A stretch of 64,000 nt of DNA from Paroedura picta. Its lineage: Eukaryota; Chordata; Lepidosauria; Squamata; Gekkonidae. The translations under genes and the position numbers were made by a program. The stretch's first letter is position 1, and every line of letters begins with the position of its first letter. Location: contig NC_135369.1 of the NCBI RefSeq assembly GCF_049243985.1, forward strand, positions 25,032,765-25,096,764. Direction: 5' to 3'. The notes beneath the pieces are model-generated. The model saw nothing but the letters and a program-made list of their open reading frames with translations, ran no database searches and had not been told where the DNA came from. Below, one piece after another: positions 18,101 to 26,442 of the stretch.

Positions 18101-21100
18101 ACATTAATCCTTACTAGGTAAGTCTGAAGCACGTTATGCTTACCTGTTGGCTTCCTGCCGCTTATCAGAGGTCTTAGTGTGCATCACTGGATGAACGCTA
18201 GAAGGGCCAAAGTCTGGGCAAGACTGGGCCCTCCAGTTATCTCCCCAGAGGTTGCCAATCTCATAAAAAGGGTCTTCCTGATCCTGCTTCTCCTCTTCCC
18301 CAGAGAATGTTTGGGAGCTGCCAGTGGAGGTAAGGCGGAAAGGCTTACAGATGGTGAGCTTTGCTGGGCAGGACAGAAAAATGTAGATATTAATAAGGGA
18401 CAGAGGTTGGGGCCGCCAACATCTTCAGAAGTTCCCAAATCTGGAGGAAAGGCTAAGGCTCCCCCAAGGAAAACCAAGGAACCCGAGATGTAGATTTTAT
18501 TATACTCATTCACTTTGACAACATCCACAAAATCATGTTAGAAGCATGATTACAATTATCCTATTTAAGGTGTTCTATATTTTTATATTTGAATAAAGGG
18601 AGGAAGTGGAGTATATGTTTTTAAATCAGCTTATTAAACAATGTAATGCTATTGCAGAGTGTTCATTATTCTAACCTTTTTTCTTTAAATTCTAAACTAG
18701 GTGCCTGCTGATTGGCTTCTGGGTGAAGGATTTGTGGTCTTGCAAAGACCCAGTTGCTCCAATCGATGGTCTTGTAAACTAGCAGTTCAATTTGCAAAAT
18801 AGGTAAAATTTGGAGAAGAGGCCTGGCTGCTCTGTTTCATAGGTTGCCCAAAGGGAGAAAGAAGACATTCTATGAGCTGAAGGGATTAGAATAAATGCAG
18901 ATAGGAAAAGGCTTCCTTGAAAGTTACTCAGCCAGCCCTGATGTCTCCCGCCACCTTCCTTTTTTAAACAAATTGATGCTTGCTCTCTACCTTGATCTTT
19001 CTTTTGCTCAAGTTGTTCCTGGAAACGCTTCTGCAGATTCTTGAAATTGGGGATCTTGTGGTTGATGGCGGGTTTGAACGTTGGCTCCTCTTTGGCAGTC
19101 TTGGTTCTGATTTTCTCCCTTTGTGGACTGGGGTCCTCAGGCTCCGTGGCCAGGCAGAGAAGTTCTGCTCTCAGTTTCTCTTCCAGCTGCTTGGCTGAGA
19201 GACGTTTCTCACGCCAGGGAGACCGGTCCTCAAGGCTCAGTAACTGCTGAGTGAGCTGGAGCCAGTGCCGGCGTTCCTGGCGCAGCTGGCGCTTCCGAGC
19301 CTCAGACCGGGCCTCCATCTTCAAGTACAGAGGGAAAAGAGAACTCCCAGGAGATGGGCCCATGAGCTGGCGGCGCTTCTGATGCTTATAGCGGAGCTCT
19401 TTGGGACCTTCTGAGGTTCCATGTTCAGCCAGGGAATAGTTGTGTTTAGCGTCGATGGATCCTCGCCTGCTGGTGGAATCTGACGTGCTGAGGGGCTCAC
19501 AAGTAGAGCTTCTGGAAACCTTGGAGGAATTCTTCTTAGCCTTCCCGAAGGATCGGTGTTCATATGTGGCTTGGCTCTTGATGGAGAATTTCTCCCACAT
19601 CCAGTGGAATGGAAATGAACCTGGACGCGGTTGTCTGGGGGGCTCAAGTGCTGCTGAAGGGCTTCGGGAGCTGGCCTTGGAGACTGGTGCGGAGGGCTTG
19701 GGCTCCTCCGGTACTTCCTGCTGCCTAGGGAAAACAGCACTCCAATCAGACACAGACCTGATTTCCCTTCTGCTTTGAAACCCAATTTTCTGAATTTGAT
19801 TTTACTTTCAGTTTTGCCTTCTCTAAGATTTAGCAGATAAATACATTTTCAAGAGTGGTTTTGTCAAACCTAAGTTTAAAAAAATAGGAGATCTGTAATA
19901 GTGTACTGTAGCTTGATCTCATTGGACTTTGGAAACTAAGCAGGGTTGGTACTGGGGTTGGAGGCTGCCAAGGAAGATTCTGCAGAAGAAGGAGGCAATG
20001 CCATGCCACCTCTGCTTAATCACTGGCATTAAAAACCCTAAAGTCAGCTGCAACATACAAGTACACAGCAAAGAAGTCAGGCTCTTGGTAAGTTACATTT
20101 TAAAATAACCCATTCAAAATCTGATCCGCTATCCTAAACAGAGATTCCAGGAAGACATCAAAACATGGTATAATTTAACCCTAAAAGAAAAATAAATGCT
20201 AAGCTTGAACTGCTGGGTAGCCCAGATCAAAACAATCTTAGCAACAGGGCTTTCAAAACTGTAGCTCATGCACATAGGATTTAAAATCAGCTTTGCTAAA
20301 CCAGACCAGCAAGAGAGCTTCAGCATAAGATTGTACAAATTTACCATTCCCAGCATTTACCATTCTTCTGCCCTCTTCCACCTGCCCAAACCACTTGCCT
20401 GTTTGGCTTGGAATCTGGCCCTGGGTCTGGGTTGTCAGTGACATTAGTGCCTAATTTCTCAGGCTTCTCCAAGCAGCCCTTCCCAATCGAGGTGGCGCTC
20501 TTCTTGTTTGCTCGCTTCATACAGATTAGCATTCCATCTCCAGCATCCAGATAGTCCTCCTGTACGCACAGACACCGTGGAGCTTAAAAATAGTACTGTC
20601 ACCCAATAGTATGCAGTTCCATGGGCAGTTTTATCAGTGGTTTACTTCTGGAGTGACCCTTGAAATTTCTCACTGTATAGTATGGTGTAGTGGTATGGTG
20701 TAGTACACCAGTATACCAGTACCATACACCAGTATGGTGGAGTGGCTAGGGTACTGGATTAGAATTGAGGAAACTGTTGGGTATTTTGTATTTTAAAGTA
20801 GCAGAGTTAATAAATGATCAGAACGGGAATGGCGGTGTTAAAGTATAATAAAGTATTTTACTAGAACTACCAGGGTAGGGGAACTAGGGTACAAAACAAG
20901 AAAATGCACGTCTTCCTATAGCTCATTCAGGAATTGCTAGTCTTGGATGTTACATTGTGAGAGTCTAACATGGATCTGTCCACAGCAGTTTAGAAACAAA
21001 GGAAGGAGAATTACCTTCTCTTCCGGTTATAGTAGCTTATGTGAGGCAAGACATGTACTCAATGGAGAAACAGCATGAGTATGTACAGTGTTTCTTTGCC

Positions 21101-22696
21101 TCCCTACTCGCTTGCCTACCATAATACCATAATACATCCCAGAGGGGTCTTCATGCTCCAGGGACCTTCCCATTCCCTCTCCCACCCCCAAACAATTAAG
21201 AATATAGCAACTAGCAAGAGAACCGATATATCCAAATAACTACTTCATTCTGTTTTAGTGTGTCCTCAAGATATCAATCACTCTGTTTAGAAGAGTTGAT
21301 TCTTATATGACGGTTTTCTCTACCTGAAGGAGCCTCAAAGCGGCTTACAATTGCCTTCCCTTTCCTCTCTCCACAACAGACACCCTGTGAGGTGGGTGAG
21401 ACTGAGAGAGCCCTAATACTACTGCTTGTCAGAACAGCTTTATCAGTGCTGTGGAACCCAAGATCACTCAGCTGGCTGCATGTGAGGAACAGGAAATCAA
21501 ATCTGGCTCACCAGATTAGCAGCTGGCACTCCTAACCACTACAACAAGCTGGATCTCTAGTTTGCCAATGGCCAAGACCTCAGTGGGTATACAATACAAA
21601 ACCCGCATTCTATATCATCTTCACTTTCTAAAACATTTATTATTATTCACTTTATTTTCCCCCAGTGGGTGCCCAAATACACTTACACTATTTTGATCTC
21701 TTTTGTTTTATCCACACGACTCTGTTAGGTAAGTTAGGCTGGGTGTGTGACTAGCCCAAAGTCACCAAGCAAGCTTCCATGGGAGAATGGGGATTCAAAC
21801 CTGGGTTTCCCAGGTTGTAGTACAATACTAATCTCTACATCATACCACATTAGCATACCCATAGAAGAACAAAGAATATCTGGCAACTTCATACTCAATT
21901 TCCCTGCACTAGCATGCCTGATCAGGATAGTCTAACCTTGTCAAATATTAGAAGCTGAGCAGTATTTATTATTTATTATATTTGTATACTGCCCTCCCCA
22001 AAGGCTCAGTACCTGGATGCATGTTATAAAATGAGGTGCAAGCTATAAGGTGAATCTTCATAACACCCTGACCTATCCCTTTGCTCATATACTATAAACC
22101 TCCTACACAGTCTTTCTTTATAGTATACTTAAAGTGACCAGATTTTAACATTGGTAAAGCAGAACACCATTGGAGGGTTCTTGATTAAACATTTGGTCTA
22201 TATGGAGCAACAACAATTTTCATAGAATGCAAAAATAGTATTGTAATATATATTTTTTTAATTTCAACATAAGTTCAATTTGCCAGGTGCCCCCAGATGT
22301 CCCTCCAAAAGTGGGACAATCTGGTCACCTTAAATATACTATACTTACTGTGATAAAACATTAACGATAGTGATATGATGCACAGCTGAGAGGATTAATA
22401 TGTGGCCCTCCAGTTATGGCAGCACGCAATTCCAGCAGGTTGATCCAATCTACCTGAGTGGAAGTGGAGCTCTCAGAAAGCAGCCCCAAGAGCCGGACCT
22501 GCCCTTTGGGCTCATAGATGGTGCCTGGTGTCCGGTTAATGGGATCCCCAGCAGGTTTGATGCATGCGTTGTTCAGCACTGACTGGCGGTGAGGGTTCAG
22601 CATGGCACCCACAACATGGAACTGACCTAGCTGCTTTCTGGTTACCACAGCAACAGGTCCACTTCCAGAACAGGCCTTGTTGGGGAGGGGTGGCTT
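15044..22696 (-). CDS. FAM161-family centrosomal/ciliary protein (5' end not resolved)
   Basis: FAM161A and FAM161B are microtubule-binding proteins of the basal body and connecting cilium. Exons, 5' to 3': 22454-22696 (probable), 20399-20559, 18991-19724, 18144-18213, 16772-16939, 16326-16425 and 15044-15172. The last six sum to 1362 nt, or 454 codons including TAA, and every junction is in phase; with the upstream exon the model has at least 534 residues (human FAM161A and B are roughly 650-700 aa). Family signatures: LFPLYLKMEARSEARKRQ; EEPTFKPAINHKIPNF; PVMHTKTSDKRQEANR; MQDRVESRPYLFERVMQ; and QVLTALGIDEEML near the carboxy terminus. The protein is highly charged and mostly predicted helical. 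The intron after 20399 uses a GC donor. I cannot say whether it is FAM161A, FAM161B or a further paralogue; in human neither lies next to ZDHHC24. The start codon was not found. Confidence 0.85.
15627..15835 (+). mobile_element. tRNA-derived SINE (GCATGC type)
   Basis: Head GGGCTGTGGCTCCATGGAAG, TTTGCATGCAGAAGGACCCC and B-box GGTTCAACTGC; tail GACCAAAGGTCTGATTCGGT. It lies in the FAM161-like intron between the last two exons. An older copy follows at 15935-16080. Confidence 0.72.
16326..16425 (-). CDS. FAM161-like exon with RPYLFERV motif
   Basis: A 100-nt exon with acceptor GCTGAACAG and donor GTGAAA. It encodes RQEKQRMEEYSLQLQEMQ and DRVESRPYLFERVMQ, the strongest family match in this gene. 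Confidence 0.9.
16543..16690 (+). mobile_element. 5S-rRNA-derived SINE, copy 2
   Basis: It shows AGCTCAATCTTGTTGGATCT, GAAAGCTAAGCAGGGTCAT and GCTTGGATGGGAGAC, matching 5S rRNA, then the tail GGCAATGGCAAACCACCTC. It lies between two FAM161-like exons, antisense to the gene. Confidence 0.78.
16772..16939 (-). CDS. FAM161-like exon, charged coiled coil
   Basis: A 168-nt exon with acceptor TTTGGCAG and donor GTAGGC. It encodes LLLLEWERRERQEKRRAELR and REVAKCLAGYRSTGHC, mostly charged helix. Joins on both sides are in phase. Confidence 0.85.
18144..18213 (-). CDS. FAM161-like exon, PVMHTKTSDKRQEA segment
   Basis: A 70-nt exon. The acceptor at CTTGCCCAG was preferred to a nearby CTTCTAG because only the former keeps phase (a split GAC codon). 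The donor is GTAAGC. It encodes FGPSSVHPVMHTKTSDKRQ, resembling PVHITDATRKRESA of FAM161B. Confidence 0.82.
18991..19724 (-). CDS. FAM161-like large central exon
   Basis: A 734-nt exon with acceptor TTCCCTAG and donor GTAGAG. It opens with a Pro/Ser-rich stretch and then carries LFPLYLKMEARSEARKRQ and EEPTFKPAINHKIPNFKNLQ, the two segments that define the family. The open frame extending upstream past 19724 is intronic. Confidence 0.9.
19905..20062 (+). mobile_element. 5S-rRNA-derived SINE, copy 3 (degraded)
   Basis: It shows GCTTGATCTCATTGGACTTT, GGAAACTAAGCAGGGTTGG and the tail GGCAATGCCATGCCACCTC. It sits in the GC-AG intron of the FAM161-like gene. Confidence 0.65.
20399..20559 (-). CDS. 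FAM161-like exon with GC donor
   Basis: A 161-nt exon with acceptor GCGTACAG. The 3' boundary is CAG|GCAAGT, the exact GC-donor consensus, giving a split AGG codon into the next exon (SKPN-R-QQEVPEE). It starts in phase 0 with EDYLDAGDGMLICMKRANKK. No GT donor nearby keeps the frame. Confidence 0.78.
20560..21289. other. FAM161-like intron, no gene seen
   Basis: AT-rich sequence with a small tandem duplication around 20684-20745 (repeated GTATGGTGTAGT and CCAGTA units). No exon-like frame recognised. Confidence 0.45.
21290..21556 (-). mobile_element. tRNA-derived SINE ending in (CTT)n, copy 5
   Basis: Near full-length but diverged copy of the SINE described at 1852-2143. Confidence 0.78.
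21900..22030. repeat. 5S SINE fragment next to an L2-type 3' end
   Basis: CTGATCAGGATAGTCTAACC and GAAGCTGAGCAG resemble the 5S SINE head. TATTTGTATACTGCCCTCCC then reads as an L2-type 3' end in reverse. Confidence 0.45.
22130..22332 (-). mobile_element. hAT-type MITE, copy 1 (203 bp)
   Basis: Ends TAAAGTGACCAGAT and ATCTGGTCACCTTA, flanked by near-identical 8-bp sequences AGTATACT (22122-22129) and AATATACT (22333-22340). Interior includes ACAATACTATTTTTGCATTC on the reverse strand. Other copies: 28344, 49945 and 51298. Confidence 0.85.
22454..22696 (-). CDS. Probable upstream exon of the FAM161-like gene
   Basis: A 243-nt exon, 81 codons, phase 0 at both ends, with acceptor TTTATTCCAG and donor GTAGAT. 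It encodes RKQLGQFHVVGAMLNPHRQ, NPHRQSVLNNACIKPAGDP and TPGTIYEPKGQVRLLGLL. It joins the 20399-20559 exon in phase. No family homology was recognised, so the link rests on strand, spacing and phase. Confidence 0.6.
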
Positions 22697-23082
22697 CTGG
22701 AATAAAACATGGCTTCCTCTGTCAGGCAGTTGTCATGGCAACGGGGGTGGTAGGGCTTCAGTCAGGCCTAAGCCCCAGAACTGGCACTGTACACCAGCCA
22801 TCAAATGATGTAAAACATGTAAAAGTAATATACAGATTCTTAGGCTGAAGCAAGACACATGAGCCAGCTCTTCATTATGGAACCTTTTCAACTAGAATAA
22901 TATTGACAAAATATATGGGTACTCCGCCTGGACTGTCCCACATTCAGAAATACTGTTAATCCTTGTTCTATTTGTGAGGTTTAGAGTTCTGCAAAAACAC
23001 ACTCTTGTTAACACAAAATCCATTAATGGCTGTCTTTTAAAAATTTCATCAAGTGCAGCTTTGTGTACAGGAGAGTTGAACT

Positions 23083-23315
23083 AGAGTTGCCAGGTCCCAT
23101 CTGTCCACTGGTGGTGGATGGGGGGAAGGGGGGGTTAGAGTTGCCAGACTGGGAAAGTCCTAGAAATTTGGGGATTGAGTCTGGGAGGACCTCAGTGGGG
23201 TACAATGCCACAGAGTCCCCCAGAATCTCAAGGGGCATTGATCTCTGTAGTCTGGATATGAGCTGTAATTCCAGGTAATCTCCGGTTCCCACCTGAAGGC
23301 TGGCATCCCTAGGGA
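23083..23315 (-). repeat. GTTGCCAACCTCCAGG-type repeat, two partial copies
   Basis: TAGAGTTGCCAGGTCCC is followed by TAGAGTTGCCAGACTGGG and then the reverse-oriented family pattern (ATTGATCTCTGTAGTCTGG). It appears to be one repeat nested in or abutting another. Confidence 0.5.
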
Positions 23316-24598
23316 AGCCTTTTGCTGAGAATGTGGCACTTTTTCTCTGTCACCTAGAACAGCTGCCATCCTCTGTGAAATACAAATTATATGTTACAGT
23401 TTTCTAAAAAGAAATTGCTCTCAAAGGTAGTTTCTACATAACTGCTTGTATTGTTTCTCTGTCACTGTTGCTGATAAAGCACATAAGACGTACACACACC
23501 CTGCCCGAAATGTAGAATATGGAACAGTAATCAGAAAAGCAATGCTGGAGGAAAACGAACTTGTTCTGATTAAGCAAGGTTGCTTGTATGTTCTTGTAGA
23601 AAAAAGTCCCAACGAGAGTGTAGTTTAAATAACTTTTTTATATGCACAGTATTCTTATGCCTTTACAACAACCTCACAAAATAGGTCAAGATCTCAGCCA
23701 AAACCCTGAATCAGCAAAGAGTTGCTTGCCCAAAGCTACCCTGCAGGGTTTGTAGATAAGAGATTTGCAGTGAATTTGGCCAAGTCGACTCCTCAGTGCT
23801 ATGGAATGAGTGGACATCACCAGAGCTTGGTAGTGTGGACAAGCCTCTTCCCTGCTCTTTTTGATTTGTTAGCACTATATGTCAGCTTACTGCTGGAGGT
23901 ACAAAGAACTACTCACAATGTGCGTAGGCTGACATCTCCCAGGACTCCCGGGGAGAGTTGCTAAGAGATTTTCTGGGAAAAGCAGGTTTGTGGATTTGTT
24001 GCTATTCTCAGAGTCTGCTGAAGTTCTTGGGCCACCGTTGCTCCTTTCTACTGCTGTGGGGCCATTGTGTTCTGCTCAGTGTACCATTTTAGATAAATGT
24101 TTTCCATCTTATGGGGGAGGGAGGTGTCATTAGCGGAGTACCTACCCTCTGTGCAGAATGGCTTGGATTCCATTCCCATGATCTCATGAGCCACCACATG
24201 GGCTAGAGAGGGACCAGTGGTTTGACCTTCCAAATTAGCAACATTATAATTAGACGTAACTCAGTTAGGCACCAAAGTCCTCTTTGCACCCCAATCCTGG
24301 AGCTTACCTCCAAGGGTTTACAATAACACTAATGACCAGATTTGATGGAAAGTGGTTTAAGGAGTGAGTGCGCATAGTGAACTGTTAACAGGCAACTAAT
24401 ATTGTGGTAGCCCCACATGGAAAGACCCCAGGTCATCAATGCAGACAGCTGCAACAGCCAACTATTGTGAGGCAGAATCCTAAAGGAGGTGGGTAAACAA
24501 ATATTACTAGAAATACAACATACGGGAATTGGAGAATCTCACAATGCATTAGACCAAGCTCTGTTCTCTTCTACAAATGTGTTGCGTACATTTTCCAG

Positions 24599-24762
24599 GA
24601 ACTCACCCACCCAGCCCCTCAACTGTTGCAGAGGGGAAGGAAAAGAGAGACAAAATCTCCACTATTACCACAGATCTGGCAGTTCCTCACCAAGTTTATA
24701 GTGTTCCTCCATTTCCAACTACTGAATGTCCATTACTGCCTGAGAGAATAAGGAGGAGATGA
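24599..24762 (+). other. Exon-like open stretch of unknown status
   Basis: After a TTTTCCAG acceptor-like site, an open frame reads GTHPPSPSTVAEGKEKRDK and LAVPHQVYSVPPFPTTECP and ends at TGA. It lies on the plus strand, 137 nt before the other open stretch at 24899-25074. No family recognised. It could be a terminal exon, a retroposed fragment or chance. Confidence 0.2.
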
Positions 24763-24898
24763 CATTAAGGGCTAAAGATCTAATGGTAAAGCATAGAGAG
24801 GGCAAAGAAATTTGGTCCCTCAACGTTGAGCTGAGATGAAAAAAGTCCCAAACAAGTTGGCCCAGAAAGACATTACCCATATTGTCTTCCTTCCCAGT

Positions 24899-25074
24899 CA
24901 ATGAAGCTAACCACTTCAAACACCAAAGAAGCATTTCTGCAGTGGGAAAAGGGGCCAAAGCAGACAGAGATCTGATGAAGGCGGAGCAGTATATTGAGAG
25001 TTCCACAGTAAAATCATCTTCAGTTTTGATCAAAGGCAGCCATCAGTTTTCCACACCAAGACAGATCTTCTCTG
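24899..25074 (+). other. Exon-like open stretch with acceptor and donor, unknown gene
   Basis: Plus strand: TTCCTTCCCAG acceptor, 176 nt open and a TCTG|GTAAGC donor. It encodes NEANHFKHQRSISAVGKGA, DRDLMKAEQYIESS and KGSHQFSTPRQIFS. The reading frame runs on past the donor to a TAA at about 25170. No homology recognised; it lies between the FAM161-like gene and ZDHHC24, antisense to both. Confidence 0.25.
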
Positions 25075-25194
25075 GTAAGCAGCGAAAAGGAAACCTGGAA
25101 GAACAGAGTGAGTGTCAAAACAAGCGCTTTCATGACCAAACTGGATTTGAGTACTCATTGCTCATTTTATAATATTGATAGCTTTATTTAATTA

Positions 25195-25450
25195 CTAGTC
25201 TGAAAGCCCATTGCATCCAGGAACGCAACGGGGGTCAGCGGTGCCCCACCCCCACCCCAAGGGCGCTCCTGCCACCCTACCTGTGCATGCCGCTGGCAGC
25301 TCGGTTGACATTCCTGCAGCCAGCCGGCCTGTTGTGCAAGTGCCTTTGGCACCTTTGCTGGGCGCACCTGGATTGGCCTGTGGAGCCAGAAGCGATGTCC
25401 GGACACCTAGATGGGTCCTGGACACTGCTCCGCCCACAGTGGGTCTTCCA
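25195..25450 (-). mobile_element. Helitron-like 3' end
   Basis: On the minus strand a GC-rich body leads to a hairpin (GCCCATTGC pairing imperfectly with GCAACGGGG at 25206-25232), then TTTCAGA, CTAG and T. That is the Helitron 3' terminus layout, matching 43569-43607. The 5' boundary was not found. Confidence 0.5.
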
Positions 25451-25454
25451 AAAT

Positions 25455-25590
25455 ATATCACAGAATTATAGAGTTGGAAGGGGCCATACAGGCCATCTAA
25501 TCCAATCCCCTGCTCAATGCAGGATCAGCCCAAAGCACCCTAAAGCATCCAAGAAAAGTGTGCATCCAACATTTGCTTGAAGACTGCCAG
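25455..25590 (-). mobile_element. CR1-type LINE 3' end
   Basis: AATTATAGAGTTGGAAGGGG and GCCATCTAATCCAATCCCCT form the CR1 3' signature in reverse, followed by diverged upstream sequence. Confidence 0.6.
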
Positions 25591-25908
25591 TGAGGGGGAG
25601 AACAGGGCCCTGTCTGAGCTCCCAAAATTCCGCAGGGCCTGCAAAAGGGAGCTCCTCCACTAGGCATTTACCTGAGACCGTCAACAGTTTCGCCCCTCCA
25701 TGGCCTGAACCAGTCTGTCTTCTTGGGGGCCTTGGCTGGGTTCCGTTCCTGTTGTATTGTTTATCACTGTAATTGCATTATTGGGTTGTTGTTGTTGTAT
25801 TTGTTTATGTTATGTACTAATTCCTTCCATGTATCCCCCATGTTGTATGTAAACCACCCTGAGCCATATGGAAGGGCGGTATAGAAATCAAATAAACAAA
25901 CAAACAAG
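25591..25908 (+). mobile_element. L2-type LINE 3' end
   Basis: It ends GTAAACCACCCTGAGCC, GGGCGGTATAGAAATC and AATAAACAAACAAAC, a typical L2 3' UTR. Upstream is a remnant of the ORF2 tail (FRRACKRELL-like). Confidence 0.65.
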
Positions 25909-26010
25909 GATCCTGCTCAAAATATAGCACAGCAATTCAGCAGCTTGGTGTAGTGTTTTCTTTGGGGGGGGGGCAGTATGGGAGAGGGTTCTTAATGTTA
26001 TGCTTTGATT

Positions 26011-26016
26011 TTTATT
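26011..26016 (-). terminator. ZDHHC24: Likely ZDHHC24 polyadenylation signal
   Basis: AATAAA on the minus strand, 116 nt beyond the TAA stop of ZDHHC24. Position and spacing fit a short 3' UTR. Confidence 0.4.
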
Positions 26017-26131
26017 CCTTTTACTCTTTTAAATTATGTTTTGAGTCACTGAAGGCTAGTCGATCTAGGAGCAGCAGCATAGAAATGAAATAAATAATAA
26101 AATGGTCTCAGAATGCACATAGAACCCACCT

Positions 26132-26442
26132 TTAGCAGTCACGGGACTTGGCAAGTGGCTCAGATTTGAGTTTCCTGGTTTGGAAGGTGATTCCGTCCCC
26201 TGACACAGGGGAGGTGATGAAAGGCGAGAGCCACACAAGGTACCATCGCTCTCCCAGAATATCCTGAAGATTGCTCCGCCATCCCAAGTCATACTGGAGA
26301 TTTCCTTCAAACCATTCTTTGGTTGTCTGTCCACGCAGCGTCAGCAAAACATGGAAGAGCAGGAAACCAGTGCAGAAGAGGAAGCCCACCATGCAGACAT
26401 CCGTCACAAAGGCATAAATGAAGGTTGTAACACTGACTTGCC
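26132..26442 (-). CDS. ZDHHC24: ZDHHC24 exon 3 (terminal)
   Basis: A 311-nt coding part: acceptor CTCCCCTAG, then GQVSVTTFIYAFVTDVCMVG, the last membrane segment, LRGQTTKEW, GDGITFQTRKL and TAA. The U6-SINE chimera begins 36 nt upstream of the acceptor, so the polypyrimidine tract and any branch site must fit in that interval or use inserted sequence. Confidence 0.95.

Noticed and set aside
18184-18528. Open frame overlapping the 18144-18213 exon in another frame
   Set aside because: It is in a different frame from the exon, which is fixed by phase on both sides and by family similarity.
24048-24233. Possible first exon of the FAM161-like gene (minus-strand ATG with a GTAGGT donor)
   Set aside because: It ends in phase 1 while the next known exon starts in phase 0, and the ATG region has no upstream support.
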